The notes below the pieces were generated by a model, which was given only the letters and a program-made list of their open reading frames with translations, made no database searches and was not told the origin of the DNA. Positions 36,715-46,219 of a stretch of DNA of 64,000 nt are shown in pieces. Source of the stretch: Planctomycetota bacterium (GTDB taxonomy: Bacteria; Planctomycetota; Planctomycetia; Pirellulales; Lacipirellulaceae); assembly GCA_029259945.1 (NCBI GenBank), contig JAJDEF010000012.1, forward strand, positions 1-64,000, in the 5' to 3' direction. Each line of letters begins with the position of its first letter. The stretch's first letter is position 1. The translations under genes and the position numbers were made by a program.

Positions 36715-38130
36715 ATGACCGACGTCCGCACCGAACGCGACACCATGGGTGAAATGCAGGTTCCCGTCGACGCTTTGTATGGGGCCTCGACGGCTCGTGC
36801 CATCGATAATTTTCCGATCGCCCATGAACCCGTGCCGGCGGCAGTCATCCATGCTTTTGGGCGTTTGAAGGCTGCTTGCGCCACGGCGAACCAAGGGTTG
36901 GGGAAACTTGACCCTAAAATTGCGGAGGCGGTGGTCGCCGCTTCTCAGGACGTTGCAGCGGGAAAGTATGATTCGCACTTCCCGGTTGACATCTATCAGA
37001 CGGGGTCTGGCACTTCGACCAACATGAACGCCAACGAGGTGATTGCCAATTTAGCAAACGAACGCTTGGGGTTTGGCATTGGCGCCAAAGGGCAAGAAGG
37101 TGCGGTTCATCCCAACGACCATGTCAACATGGGCCAGTCGTCGAACGACACCTTTCCAACAGCAATGCATATCGCGGCAGCAAGCGGTTTAGAACAAGAA
37201 CTGACCCCCGCACTCGCGCGACTTGCAGATGCACTCGATGCGAAAGCCACTGAGTGGGACAAGATTGTTAAAATTGGTCGTACTCACTTAATGGATGCAA
37301 CGCCAATCCGTATCGGACAAGTGTTCTCTGGTTATGCCGCCCAAGCCCGTTATGCGGCGACTCGGTCGAACCGAGCCTTGCAGCGGATGCTCGAAAATAT
37401 GCCCATTGGCGGGACGGCAGTCGGAACAGGGATCAACACCCATCCAGAATTCGCCGCCCGAGTCTGCGCTGCGTTGTCTGAAGGATCAGCCGTTGAATAC
37501 AAGGAAGCCAATAACCATCCCGAAGCCCAGGCGGCGAAAGATTCGTTTGTGGCGGCCCATGGCGAATTGAAAACGATTGCCGTCTCGCTATCAAAAATTG
37601 CGAACGACATACGGCATCTCGGGTCAGGCCCCCGTTGCAGTATCTTTGAGTTAAGCTTGCCGGCCACCCAGCCCGGCTCGTCGATTATGCCAGGTAAGGT
37701 CAATCCGGTCATGTGCGAGTCGATGATGCAGGTCACTTGTCGGGTAATTGGCAACGACGCCACCGTGACCACGGCTGGTTTGGGCGGCGTGGGCTCGCTA
37801 TTCGAACTCAACGTGGCGATGCCTGTGATGATTGACGCCTTCTTGGAATCGGTAAAACTATTGGCGAACGTGGCGAACGTGTTCGTCGATAAATTGCTCG
37901 ACGGTTTGGAAGTGAATGAATCGCGTTGCCGCGAACTTATCGACCAATCGTTAATGATGGTCACTTCGCTAGCACCGAAAATTGGGTATGAGCAATCGGC
38001 AGCCCTTGCCAAAGATGCCTTCAAGACCGGAAAAACCATTCGGCAACTCTGCCTGGACCGCAAAGTGCTGCCCGAGGCAGAGCTGGATGAGCTGCTCGAC
38101 CCCGACGCAATGACGCGGCCCTCAGAATAA
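36715..38130 (+). CDS. fumC: Class II fumarate hydratase
   Basis: It hydrates fumarate to malate in the TCA cycle without an iron-sulfur cluster. The 471 residues show the superfamily signature GSSIMPGKVNPVMCE, the substrate-site loop TGSGTSTNMNANEV, HPNDHVNMGQSSNDTFPTAMH and GRTHLMDATPIRIGQ. A weak GAAATAGAGA region precedes the ATG. It lies 121 bp after the mscS gene on the same strand. The sdh genes that supply its substrate are 9 kb downstream. Confidence 0.97.
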   Translation: MTDVRTERDTMGEMQVPVDALYGASTARAIDNFPIAHEPVPAAVIHAFGRLKAACATANQGLGKLDPKIAEAVVAASQDVAAGKYDSHFPVDIYQTGSGTSTNMNANEVIANLANERLGFGIGAKGQEGAVHPNDHVNMGQSSNDTFPTAMHIAAASGLEQELTPALARLADALDAKATEWDKIVKIGRTHLMDATPIRIGQVFSGYAAQARYAATRSNRALQRMLENMPIGGTAVGTGINTHPEFAARVCAALSEGSAVEYKEANNHPEAQAAKDSFVAAHGELKTIAVSLSKIANDIRHLGSGPRCSIFELSLPATQPGSSIMPGKVNPVMCESMMQVTCRVIGNDATVTTAGLGGVGSLFELNVAMPVMIDAFLESVKLLANVANVFVDKLLDGLEVNESRCRELIDQSLMMVTSLAPKIGYEQSAALAKDAFKTGKTIRQLCLDRKVLPEAELDELLDPDAMTRPSE

Positions 38131-38362
38131 TGGCGAGTAAACAACGCGAAGATGCGTTGCGAATTGCCTTCAACGCTAGCAGGGAAGCGTATTTGCATGC
38201 AGTAGTCGCGATTCTGCGTAAGCTGGCGTAAATTTCCTAATTCTTCTGGGGAATTTGATTACGGCGAATTTGCCGACTGTCCGATAGGTAAAGCGAGGTG
38301 CCAACTCGTCGTGCGCACCAAAAGCATCTTGCGACAGCATCCCTACTGCCGGATTTGAAGCC

Positions 38363-39658
38363 ATGATCTCGATCTTTCAGAAGATAACCAAGTTGCAGGC
38401 AACGCTCGCGCTATTTGCAATCGTTGGCATAGCGGCCCATGCGGAGCAGTCGTATGCCGACGACACGGCAGTTGCCCACGATGGCCAGAGCACACTCGTG
38501 ATTATTGAGTCGCACTCCAAATCATCGGTTGCCGAAGCTAGTAGTTCGACACCAAAGACGCAGCCAGTTTCGCACTCGGCGTCGGCACGTCAACCTGCGC
38601 GACGTCGGCAAACACAAACAGATGACCAAGTGGGGTCTACCGAACATAGGAAAGCAGAAAAAGTCAATCCTGTCGCCGAATTATTACTCCAGGCCAATGA
38701 GCTTTCGCAACATGCTTCTACAGAACAGCAGTATACAACGATCGTTGACCAATGCTCGAAAGCAGTTCGGCTGGGCGCGAATGCAGAGCATCGAGGCTTT
38801 GCGAACCAGCTTTCATCGTGGGCGATAAACCGTCGTGGGCAATTGCGAGCAGAGGATGGTCAAGCAGACTTGGCCGATTCCGATTTTCGCGCCGCCCTTG
38901 ATTACCTCCCCAACAACTGGCGCGCTTTGCATAACCGAGGAGTCTCGTTTGCTCAGCGTGGTCAATTCACAGAGGCCTTCGATGATTTTAATCGTGTGAT
39001 TGAATTAAACCCACAGTATGCGAAAGCCTATACCAATCGAGCTACGCTCTTTGTTCAAGCTGACGATTTGGAAGCAGCACTCGAAGATTATCAACAGGCC
39101 ATCGAGCAAGATCCGAAGCTCGTGGTAGCCCACGTCGGATTTGGTCGAGCTTGCCACATTCTGGGAAGACTGGACGAGGCGGTCGTGCATTTTGATGCTG
39201 CTATGGCGCTTGATCCGATGAATGCTCACATTGTTTGCAGTCGGGGCGATTTGCTGGCCGACATGGGCCGCTATCGCGATGCGTTGGCAGATTACGCACG
39301 AACCATCGAGCTCAAACCCAAGTTTGCCCACGCCTACCGAAATGGCGCCTGGCTGCTGGCAACCTGTCCGGACGAAGAATTTCGTGATGCCGAAAATGCC
39401 GTGATCGGTGCACGGCAGGCATTGGAGTTTGGCTACGGCGATCGACATGTCGCACTGGATACCCTTGCGGCTGCGTTGGCCAACGCAGGAGAGTTCACCG
39501 ATGCGACGGTAACTCTGCAAGATGCCTTAGAGATTGCCCCAGCAGATGCGAAGATTGCCTACCTATCGCGATTGCAGCTCTACCAAAACAGGCAACCGTT
39601 TCGCACCCAGCCTATTGGTGAAGTCGAGCGAGTGATCTACGAAGTGACAGATCGCTAG
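38363..39658 (+). CDS. Secreted TPR-repeat protein
   Basis: This exported protein of 431 residues has a signal sequence (LQATLALFAIVGIAAHAEQ), a low-complexity Ser/Thr/Gln segment to about residue 105 and then at least five tetratricopeptide repeats (for example LHNRGVSFAQRGQFTEAFDDFNRVIELNP and AYTNRATLFVQADDLEAALEDYQQAIEQDP). The C-terminal 90 residues resemble TPRs as well. It is probably a periplasmic scaffold. Similar architecture appears in the protein at 44492-46006, but they are not close copies. It converges on purH. Confidence 0.85.
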   Translation: MISIFQKITKLQATLALFAIVGIAAHAEQSYADDTAVAHDGQSTLVIIESHSKSSVAEASSSTPKTQPVSHSASARQPARRRQTQTDDQVGSTEHRKAEKVNPVAELLLQANELSQHASTEQQYTTIVDQCSKAVRLGANAEHRGFANQLSSWAINRRGQLRAEDGQADLADSDFRAALDYLPNNWRALHNRGVSFAQRGQFTEAFDDFNRVIELNPQYAKAYTNRATLFVQADDLEAALEDYQQAIEQDPKLVVAHVGFGRACHILGRLDEAVVHFDAAMALDPMNAHIVCSRGDLLADMGRYRDALADYARTIELKPKFAHAYRNGAWLLATCPDEEFRDAENAVIGARQALEFGYGDRHVALDTLAAALANAGEFTDATVTLQDALEIAPADAKIAYLSRLQLYQNRQPFRTQPIGEVERVIYEVTDR

Positions 39659-39687
39659 CACAAGACTCGAAACAGATCGCGATTTTT

Positions 39688-41265
39688 CTAGTGCCGAAAA
39701 TGGCGAGTGGCGGTGAAGATCATCGGCAAGCCATGTTGGTTACAGGCAGCAATGACTTCGTCGTCTCGACGCGATCCACCCGGCTGAATGATGGCAGTAA
39801 TTCCTGCGTCGGCAGCCTGATGAATGGAGTCGTCAAACGGGAAGAAAGCATCGGACGCCAAGACCGAGCCCTTAGCCCGCTCGCCCGCCTTGCGAATGGC
39901 GATCTCTACCGAATCAACCCGGCTCATTTGCCCCGCACCGACGCCAACCAGTGCTTCGCCCTGAGCCAGCACGATGGCGTTCGACTTGACGTGCCGGCAA
40001 GCAGCCCAGGCAAACGACAAATCGGCTCGAAGGCTGTCGGACGGTTTCGCTTCGGTAACAACTTTCCAAGTCGAAGAGTCGTCAGCCAAATCGTCGGCCG
40101 CTTGGCAGAGCATGCCCCCATCGATCTGACGATATTGGGACGCTGCGTCGCCGGTGGATATTTCGCCAACGCGAAGCAGTCGGACGTTGGCTTTCCACTT
40201 GGGCTTGGTGGTGAGCACTTCGAGGGCCTCGGGCGTAAAGTCGGGGGCGACAATCGCCTCGACAAACCTCCCCGGCTCGGCCAGAAATTCTGCCATCGGG
40301 CCATCGACCGGCACATTCACGCCCAAGACTGATCCAAACGCACTCACTGGGTCGCCCGCCCAAGCTTGCTCGACCGCAACAGCCAAAGTTCCTGCGGTGG
40401 CAGCACCGCACGGGTTGTTGTGTTTTAATACGACCACTCCTGGTTGAGGCAAGGAGCAAGCAACCGCCAGCGCAGCATCGAGATCGAGTAAATTGTTATA
40501 CGACAGCTCTTTGCCGTTAAGCTGCTCGGCGTTGACCAAACTGTTGGCCGAGGCATTAGGCATGGCATAGAGGGCAGCCGACTGATGGGGGTTTTCGCCA
40601 TAGCGTAGCGTAGCGCGTCGCTCGAGCGGCAAACTAACTCGCGGGGCAAAACCGGTATCGTCGGAGGGAGCTTTCTGAGCAAAATAAGCAGCAATCGCGG
40701 CGTCGTAGGCCGCCGTGCGGGCAAAAGCCGCGCCGGCCAACTCGCGGCGCAATTCCAACGTGGTATTGCCTGTGGCTTGTAGTTGTTCGATGATGCGCGA
40801 GTATTGTGCAGGCTCGGTTGCCAGGGTGACAAAGGCATGATTCTTTGCCGCCGATCGGACCATCGAGGGTCCGCCAATGTCGATCTGTTCGATCGCTTCT
40901 TTGAGGGCCACCCCAGGGCGGGCTACCGTTTGCTCGAATGGGTAGAGGTTGACCACGACAAGCTCAAACGAATGGATGCCATGCTCGGCGAGCGAGGCCA
41001 TGTCTGTGGGATTGTCATGCCGACAAAGGATGCCTCCGTGGACTTTGGGGTGCAGTGTTTTTACCCGGCCATCCATCATTTCGGGAAAGCCTGTGTAGTC
41101 TGCCACATCGCGAACGGCAAGGTTGGCTTCTTCGAGGTGTCGCCGAGTGCCCCCTGTGCTATAGAGTTCCACATTGGCCGCAACCAACGCACGGGCGAAT
41201 TCGATGAGGTCTGTTTTGTCGCTCACACTGAGCAGAGCCCGCTTGATAGGGGGAGAGGTTGTCAT
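39688..41265 (-). CDS. purH: Bifunctional AICAR transformylase / IMP cyclohydrolase
   Basis: It carries out the last two steps of purine synthesis. From ATG 41265 it has 525 residues. The N-terminal cyclohydrolase domain reads IKRALLSVSDKTDLIEFA, then DGRVKTLHPKVHGGIL. The transformylase domain contains RYGENPHQSAALYA, LKHNNPCGAA and the C-terminal DAFFPFDDSIHQAADAGI followed by IIQPGGSRRDDEVI. A frame opening at 41307 adds 14 residues with no family similarity and was rejected. Large plus-strand frames across it are shadows. Confidence 0.97.
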   Translation of the reverse strand: MTTSPPIKRALLSVSDKTDLIEFARALVAANVELYSTGGTRRHLEEANLAVRDVADYTGFPEMMDGRVKTLHPKVHGGILCRHDNPTDMASLAEHGIHSFELVVVNLYPFEQTVARPGVALKEAIEQIDIGGPSMVRSAAKNHAFVTLATEPAQYSRIIEQLQATGNTTLELRRELAGAAFARTAAYDAAIAAYFAQKAPSDDTGFAPRVSLPLERRATLRYGENPHQSAALYAMPNASANSLVNAEQLNGKELSYNNLLDLDAALAVACSLPQPGVVVLKHNNPCGAATAGTLAVAVEQAWAGDPVSAFGSVLGVNVPVDGPMAEFLAEPGRFVEAIVAPDFTPEALEVLTTKPKWKANVRLLRVGEISTGDAASQYRQIDGGMLCQAADDLADDSSTWKVVTEAKPSDSLRADLSFAWAACRHVKSNAIVLAQGEALVGVGAGQMSRVDSVEIAIRKAGERAKGSVLASDAFFPFDDSIHQAADAGITAIIQPGGSRRDDEVIAACNQHGLPMIFTATRHFRH

Positions 41266-41879
41266 CGTAGATCGGTGGGATTGGGGAGATGCTTGGAAAC
41301 GACTCAAAATAACAGTTCGTGAGCTCGTAGGGAACGGGCTCGTAGTATGTTGCGGTTCCGGCGCTCCGTAGGATCGCGGCCGGAGTGTGGCAGGAGACTG
41401 AGAAAAACCTCTGGGTGTGCAAGCAGCGGGCAGAAAATGATTGAACCCCGAAGTTGGATGTTACGTAGAACGAGAAGTAAGCAGCCGGTACCAAAGATGG
41501 GCCGGCCTTGACGGCAGGATGCTCTACTCAGTCGCGTCAACTCTTAAGCGAGAAAGCCGTACTAGCGGAATGATTGGACAGGCCGGAACAAACCGACCAA
41601 CCCGTGATTTCGCTGCGAGACTTGCGACCCGTGGTTCGCCAGGGATTGCCGCAAGGGATGTGACGGTCGCAAGGGCCACGAATCGAGAAAGTGTTGCCAA
41701 ACACCTCGTCAGATTTTTGACCCACCCCGATCCGTGATCTATACTCTTCTGGGCAGCAAAATAGACCCATTTTGCTCCCAGTGCGCACCAACGGTGCCAA
41801 ACTGCCACCGTACTCGCCGAAGATGCGTCAACGCTTAGCACCGACGACGTGACCTCCCCACACACGGAACGAGCAACCA
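41266..41879. other. Divergent intergenic region, purH / S41 peptidase
   Basis: About 610 bases without a supported gene. It contains a consensus-like promoter for the S41 peptidase (41717-41745). A perfect 7-bp hairpin (GCAAAAT at 41756-41762, ATTTTGC at 41769-41775) lies just past the expected transcription start and could stabilise the mRNA 5' end. Confidence 0.5.
41717..41745 (+). promoter_or_regulatory. Sigma-70-type promoter for the S41 peptidase gene
   Basis: TTGACC at 41717-41722 and TATACT at 41740-41745 are separated by 17 bp, the optimum. The start site would be near 41752, leaving a leader of about 130 nt. Confidence 0.65.
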
Positions 41880-43571
41880 ATGCAGAATCGGGTCTTCACA
41901 ACCAATCACAGATCGGGCGTTCTTGCTGATAAGCGAGCCTGGTCGTTTCTAGCCGTTGCCGCGCTGGTTTGGTCTGCAGCAATGCCGGCTCTCGCACAGG
42001 TTCAGGCAGTCGCCGAACCGGTGACGATCGTGCCCGAAGCACTCCCCTCTTTTTCACTAGGCGCGATCCTGGAAAAGGGTCTGCAACTAGAAAACAACCA
42101 TCGTTGGGGCGAGGCGCTCAGTCACTACGAAGACGCTCTGCGTGAACACCGTGACAACGATAGATTGCAGCAACACCATGATTTGGCCAAGCTGCATTAC
42201 AGCTTTGATCGCCGTTACCACGATCGTAGCTTTCGCCAATCGATTGCTTCGCTGAATCATCAGCAAGCGTTGTCACTTTACTCTGAGCTGTTGCTTAAAA
42301 CCAACACCCACTACGTACATGTCCCTGTCTGGCAAGACCTTGGTCGGCGGGGTGTGCGTGCGTTGAATCTCGCACTACACGAACGCAAATTTAGCAACAT
42401 CAATCACTTGCAGGTCTCGGGGAACCAGATTGCCCAATTTCGGCAAGACACCCTAGGCATGCTGAGTAGACGGCCTTTGGCGAGTTCGCGCGACTTGGTC
42501 GCTTTCGCTTCCGATATTGCCCAGCAAGCAGAGGCACAGATTGGGTTGGCTCCCACCGCAGCTATTTTAGAATTCGTCGCTGCTGCTGCGAGTGGGCTAG
42601 ATAATTACTCTGCCTATCTGACCGCAGACCAGCTACGGGAAGTTTATTCTCAGATCGAGGGGAATTTCGTCGGTCTTGGGGTCGAGTTAAAAGCCGAGGA
42701 TGGGGCGTTGCTGATTGTGCATGTCATTCCGGGTAGCCCCGCTGAGCGGTCCGGAATCGTTGCCAACGACCGTATTGTGGCTGTCGATGGCAAGAGCACG
42801 ACAGAACTTTCGACCGACGAAGCTGCAGCGATGCTTACCGGCTCCGAAGGAAGTTGGGTGCGTGTGACCGCCTACTCACCAGGCAAGCAACCGCGGGTAA
42901 TCAACATCCGCCGTGAGCATGTCGAAGTCCCTAGCTTAGAAGATACCAAAATTGTCGATCAAGATTTTGGTATCGCTTACCTGCGGATTCCAACCTTCCA
43001 GAAAACAACCAGTCGAGATCTCGAAGCGGCCTTGTGGGATCTTCACCGCAAAGGCATGCGATCGCTGATCGTCGATCTCCGTGGCAACCCAGGCGGTTTG
43101 TTGACCTCCTCGGTCGAGGTGGCTGATAAGTTCTTGACGCAGGGGAGCATCGTCTCAACCCGTGGGCGCAGTGCCCAGGAAGACTTCAACTATCAAGCTC
43201 ACTACGGCGGCACTTGGCGCGTGCCTTTGGTGGTGCTGATCAACGAGGACAGTGCCAGTGCCAGCGAAATCTTCGCCGGAGCCATCAAAGACAACAATCG
43301 TGGCACGATTGTCGGAAAGACGTCTTTCGGCAAAGGTTCTGTCCAAGGTATTTTCCCGCTCGGCTATGCCGGGGCTGGTATCCGGCTCACGACCGCCAAG
43401 TTCTTTTCGCCGAATGGCACCCCGATTAGCTACCACGGAGTTGAACCCGATGTGCTAGTTCGATCCGTGGCTCGACCCACCGACAATGGGTTGGTCAATA
43501 TCGACCAAGAAACGGATACCTACTTACAGGCAGGTATCGAAGCCGCCCGCAGCCGAATGGCAGCACGCTGA
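41880..43571 (+). CDS. S41 family C-terminal processing peptidase (CtpA/Tsp type) with TPR-like front
   Basis: This periplasmic protease of 563 residues has a signal sequence (FLAVAALVWSAAMPALAQ). A TPR-like helical region covers about 55-115. A PDZ domain at about 245-335 includes EGNFVGLGVELKAEDGALLI and GSPAERSGIVANDRIVAVDG. The S41 catalytic domain contains LIVDLRGNPGGLL, the nucleophile Ser in NEDSASASEIFAGAI and the general-base Lys in VGKTSFGKGSVQ. Both catalytic residues are present. It probably trims C-termini or degrades damaged envelope proteins. Confidence 0.93.
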   Translation: MQNRVFTTNHRSGVLADKRAWSFLAVAALVWSAAMPALAQVQAVAEPVTIVPEALPSFSLGAILEKGLQLENNHRWGEALSHYEDALREHRDNDRLQQHHDLAKLHYSFDRRYHDRSFRQSIASLNHQQALSLYSELLLKTNTHYVHVPVWQDLGRRGVRALNLALHERKFSNINHLQVSGNQIAQFRQDTLGMLSRRPLASSRDLVAFASDIAQQAEAQIGLAPTAAILEFVAAAASGLDNYSAYLTADQLREVYSQIEGNFVGLGVELKAEDGALLIVHVIPGSPAERSGIVANDRIVAVDGKSTTELSTDEAAAMLTGSEGSWVRVTAYSPGKQPRVINIRREHVEVPSLEDTKIVDQDFGIAYLRIPTFQKTTSRDLEAALWDLHRKGMRSLIVDLRGNPGGLLTSSVEVADKFLTQGSIVSTRGRSAQEDFNYQAHYGGTWRVPLVVLINEDSASASEIFAGAIKDNNRGTIVGKTSFGKGSVQGIFPLGYAGAGIRLTTAKFFSPNGTPISYHGVEPDVLVRSVARPTDNGLVNIDQETDTYLQAGIEAARSRMAAR

Positions 43572-43741
43572 GAAATCTTCCAGATCGCTCGGAGAGAGCC
43601 CAATTGAGTCTTGAGGCCTGTTGACGTCCTGGCATACCGCGTCGATACTGGTTGGCTCTGGGTGCTGTCTGCAAGCACCCTTGTGGTGTTCTCGTGGTAG
43701 ACGCCACTCCCGCCCTTTTTTCCATTTCTTTTGGTTCTCTC

Positions 43742-44200
43742 ATGCCTATTGATGACGACGATGACGACCTGTTCGGCCAAGATTTTGACTTTGTAGACGA
43801 CGAAGACGAAACGTCGCAGGCCGAGAAGACCGAAGAATCGATTGACGAATCTAAAGAAGAAACGGCAGAAAAGCCGAAGCGGCGCACTCGTCGTGGCGGC
43901 AAACGCAGTTCGAAGCCTCGCGAGGAAGCTGCTGATGCAGAGGACGGCGGTAAGGAGCAATCAGGGGAAGATTCGGAAGATCATCCCGCAAAGGAAGAAG
44001 TCGAGGAAGAGCCACCAGGGCCCCCGACAGACCATGTAGTGCATCTCTACGAGGAACGGGAATTTAAGCGCACCATCAATCGCGAATTTACGAGCGAAGA
44101 TGCGGAAGCATTTGCAGCTGAGTACAACCGCACCTCGTCTGCCCATAGCCGCGAAGCGTTTGCCGCCCAGCGTGATGAGACACCTGCTGAAGCAAGGTAG
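43742..44200 (+). CDS. Highly charged small protein, unknown function
   Basis: From ATG 43742 the 152-residue product begins MPIDDDDDDLFGQDFDFVDDED and alternates acidic and basic blocks (KPKRRTRRGGKRSSKPREE). A more ordered-looking C-terminal part is VVHLYEEREFKRTINREFTSEDAEAFAAEYNRTS. The last segment could be a folded conserved unit. The first two-thirds look disordered. No signal peptide. Followed by an intrinsic terminator. I found no family to name. Confidence 0.65.
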   Translation: MPIDDDDDDLFGQDFDFVDDEDETSQAEKTEESIDESKEETAEKPKRRTRRGGKRSSKPREEAADAEDGGKEQSGEDSEDHPAKEEVEEEPPGPPTDHVVHLYEEREFKRTINREFTSEDAEAFAAEYNRTSSAHSREAFAAQRDETPAEAR

Positions 44201-44233
44201 GTTTTTCGCAGCGGTTTCTACGAAATAAGTTCA

Positions 44234-44255
44234 GCGTCCTTGCAGGGCGTTTTTT
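44234..44255 (+). terminator. Intrinsic terminator
   Basis: CGTCCT (44235-44240) pairs with AGGGCG (44244-44249, one G-T pair) around a 3-nt loop, followed by six T. It ends the charged small protein gene. Confidence 0.75.
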
Positions 44256-44476
44256 CAGTGCAATGCTCCCGGCCGGTCTAATCGGTCGTTCTCGTTAGAA
44301 TAAAGCCTCGGCGGGACGTCGATTCGTCGGCTTCGACGCATTGATCGTGGTACGCTCAAACAAGGGCACTTGCCCTCCGGCGACTTGTACGCCGCAACCC
44401 AATCTGCGTACTGCTAGAAAAGGCCCTTGTCCGACAGGGGCTTCCTGCAATCGTTCGTATAGTGCAATAGTTGAAT

Positions 44477-44485
44477 AAGAGGTGG
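44477..44485 (+). promoter_or_regulatory. Shine-Dalgarno deciding the TPR gene start
   Basis: AAGAGGTGG lies about six bases before ATG 44492 and inside the alternative TTG reading from 44471, so it selects the ATG. Confidence 0.65.
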
Positions 44486-44491
44486 TTTTCG

Positions 44492-46006
44492 ATGCGACTT
44501 TCCCTGCGATATCTCGGCATAGCTGTCACACTCCTTAGTGTGGCAGTAAGTTCTGCGTCCGCTCAGTCTAGGTACACTCGAGGCCCCGAGGCGGAAGCCG
44601 CCTATCGGGCAGGGCTTGAGCATTTTGGACAAGAAAATTGGGAAGCTGCCCTCGCTGCTTTTTCTGCAGCGGTGCAAGCCGACGATACTGACACCGAGGC
44701 CCTCGTTGGCCGCGGCGACTCGCTTCGCGAGTTGGAAGACTATAGCAACGCGCAACAAAGCTACATGTCCGCTTTGTTGATCAACGATCAATTGGCCAGG
44801 GCTCACTATGGCCAAGGTGTTTGCTTTCGCGAGTCTGGGGATATCAACTCAGCTTTTGCTAGCTTCAACAACGCAGCTGATATTGATCGTAATGATCCGG
44901 AAATTGCCGCAGACTTAGGTGGTCTGCTTGTGAATAGTACCGAGGACGTTATCAGCGCAATGCGTTATCTGGATATGGCCATCGAACTTGATCCTGCGAA
45001 TGCGATCGCGTTTAGAAATCGTGCCATTGCTCATGCCAGGCTGGGTGAAGCGGACGAAGCCATCGCCGACTTGGAGAAAGCAATTGAGGTTGACCCAACC
45101 GACTATGAGGCGCATGACACACTTGCCCGAATTCAGATCGCTGAAGAAGAATTTGAGTTGGCTATTGACGCCTATGCAAAAGCGATTGAAGTCTACGAGC
45201 CTGAGGAAAGTAGCGATCCAAGCCTGTTTCTTAACGGCTATCTAGAACGAGCGGGAGTCGCTTTGCTACTGGCGGTCGAGAACGATACGTCAGCAGAACG
45301 TCGTCAAGAACTCTACGACATGGTGATTACCGATACGGAGAAAGTGCTGGAAGAGTATCCAGACCGAATGCCGGAATCGGGATACGCCTTCTACCGTCAA
45401 GGACAGGCGTTACGACTGCAGAAGCGGTATGGCGAGGCAATCAAGACGTTTACCGAAGCGATCCAAATGGTCCCCGGCGGCCGCGATGGGCCTTATATCG
45501 CAGATGCCTACTTGAAACGTGGTATTTGCTGGCACTATCAGGGACAAGACAGCCTTGCACGCCCCGATTTTGAGCAAGCTGCATCGATTCGGTTCGAGGA
45601 TCCGTTACCTCATCTTTGGCTTGGTTATAGCTATGCCCAGGAAGAAGATTATTGGCAGGCGATCGAAAACTACGGCGATGCAATTGCCAAAACCCCTGCC
45701 TTTGCCCTTGCTCACGTCAATCGCGGTTTGGCCTATATGCAACTCGGGGAGTACAAAAAAGCGGTCGACAATTTTAACGAGGCGATCCGCCACGAACCAA
45801 CGAATCCCGAACACTACTATAAACGTGGCATTGCCCACCTCAAACGTGAAGAATTCCAGAAAGCCCTCGACTCCTATGATCTAGCGATCCTCTACGACGA
45901 GAGCAGTGCCAAAGCCCATCGCGGTGCTGCGGTTGCTTTGCGAGGTCTAGATCGCGATAGCCTCGCGGTTCAACACGAAAACCTTGCACGAGAGCTGGAT
46001 CAGTAG
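44492..46006 (+). CDS. Secreted TPR-repeat protein
   Basis: The 504-residue exported protein has a signal peptide (LRYLGIAVTLLSVAVSSASA). TPR units fill nearly the whole rest: AGLEHFGQENWEAALAAFSAAVQAD, AIAHARLGEADEAIADLEKAIEVDP, and AHVNRGLAYMQLGEYKKAVDNFNEAIRHEP. About ten units can be counted, with a non-TPR break near 250-290. It is likely a periplasmic protein-interaction scaffold. It is a single gene closed by a terminator at 46036-46071. Confidence 0.88.
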   Translation: MRLSLRYLGIAVTLLSVAVSSASAQSRYTRGPEAEAAYRAGLEHFGQENWEAALAAFSAAVQADDTDTEALVGRGDSLRELEDYSNAQQSYMSALLINDQLARAHYGQGVCFRESGDINSAFASFNNAADIDRNDPEIAADLGGLLVNSTEDVISAMRYLDMAIELDPANAIAFRNRAIAHARLGEADEAIADLEKAIEVDPTDYEAHDTLARIQIAEEEFELAIDAYAKAIEVYEPEESSDPSLFLNGYLERAGVALLLAVENDTSAERRQELYDMVITDTEKVLEEYPDRMPESGYAFYRQGQALRLQKRYGEAIKTFTEAIQMVPGGRDGPYIADAYLKRGICWHYQGQDSLARPDFEQAASIRFEDPLPHLWLGYSYAQEEDYWQAIENYGDAIAKTPAFALAHVNRGLAYMQLGEYKKAVDNFNEAIRHEPTNPEHYYKRGIAHLKREEFQKALDSYDLAILYDESSAKAHRGAAVALRGLDRDSLAVQHENLARELDQ

Positions 46007-46035
46007 TTTCCAGACAGAAGATTAACGCGCCCAAT

Positions 46036-46071
46036 GCCCGTGAAGTCGTGAATTCGGCTGCGGGCTTTTTT
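46036..46071 (+). terminator. Intrinsic terminator
   Basis: GCCCG (46036-46040) pairs with CGGGC (46061-46065), supported by an inner AGTCG/CGGCT pairing, followed by six T. Confidence 0.85.
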
Positions 46072-46219
46072 CTTGCGCTAAGTTGGGCGAAGTAGGTTCC
46101 CGGATTGCGAGAGGCGGACGCTTGTCAGCCAGCAGGGCTTCCCTATACTGGACACGTGCAAAGTTGAGAAAGACCTCTTGTTTCGGTTTTTCAGCCTCCT
46201 AGTACCGGGAATCACCAAC

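Noticed and set aside
39691..40332. Plus-strand frame of 213 codons
   Set aside because: It is a shadow inside purH, which is clearly coding on the minus strand.
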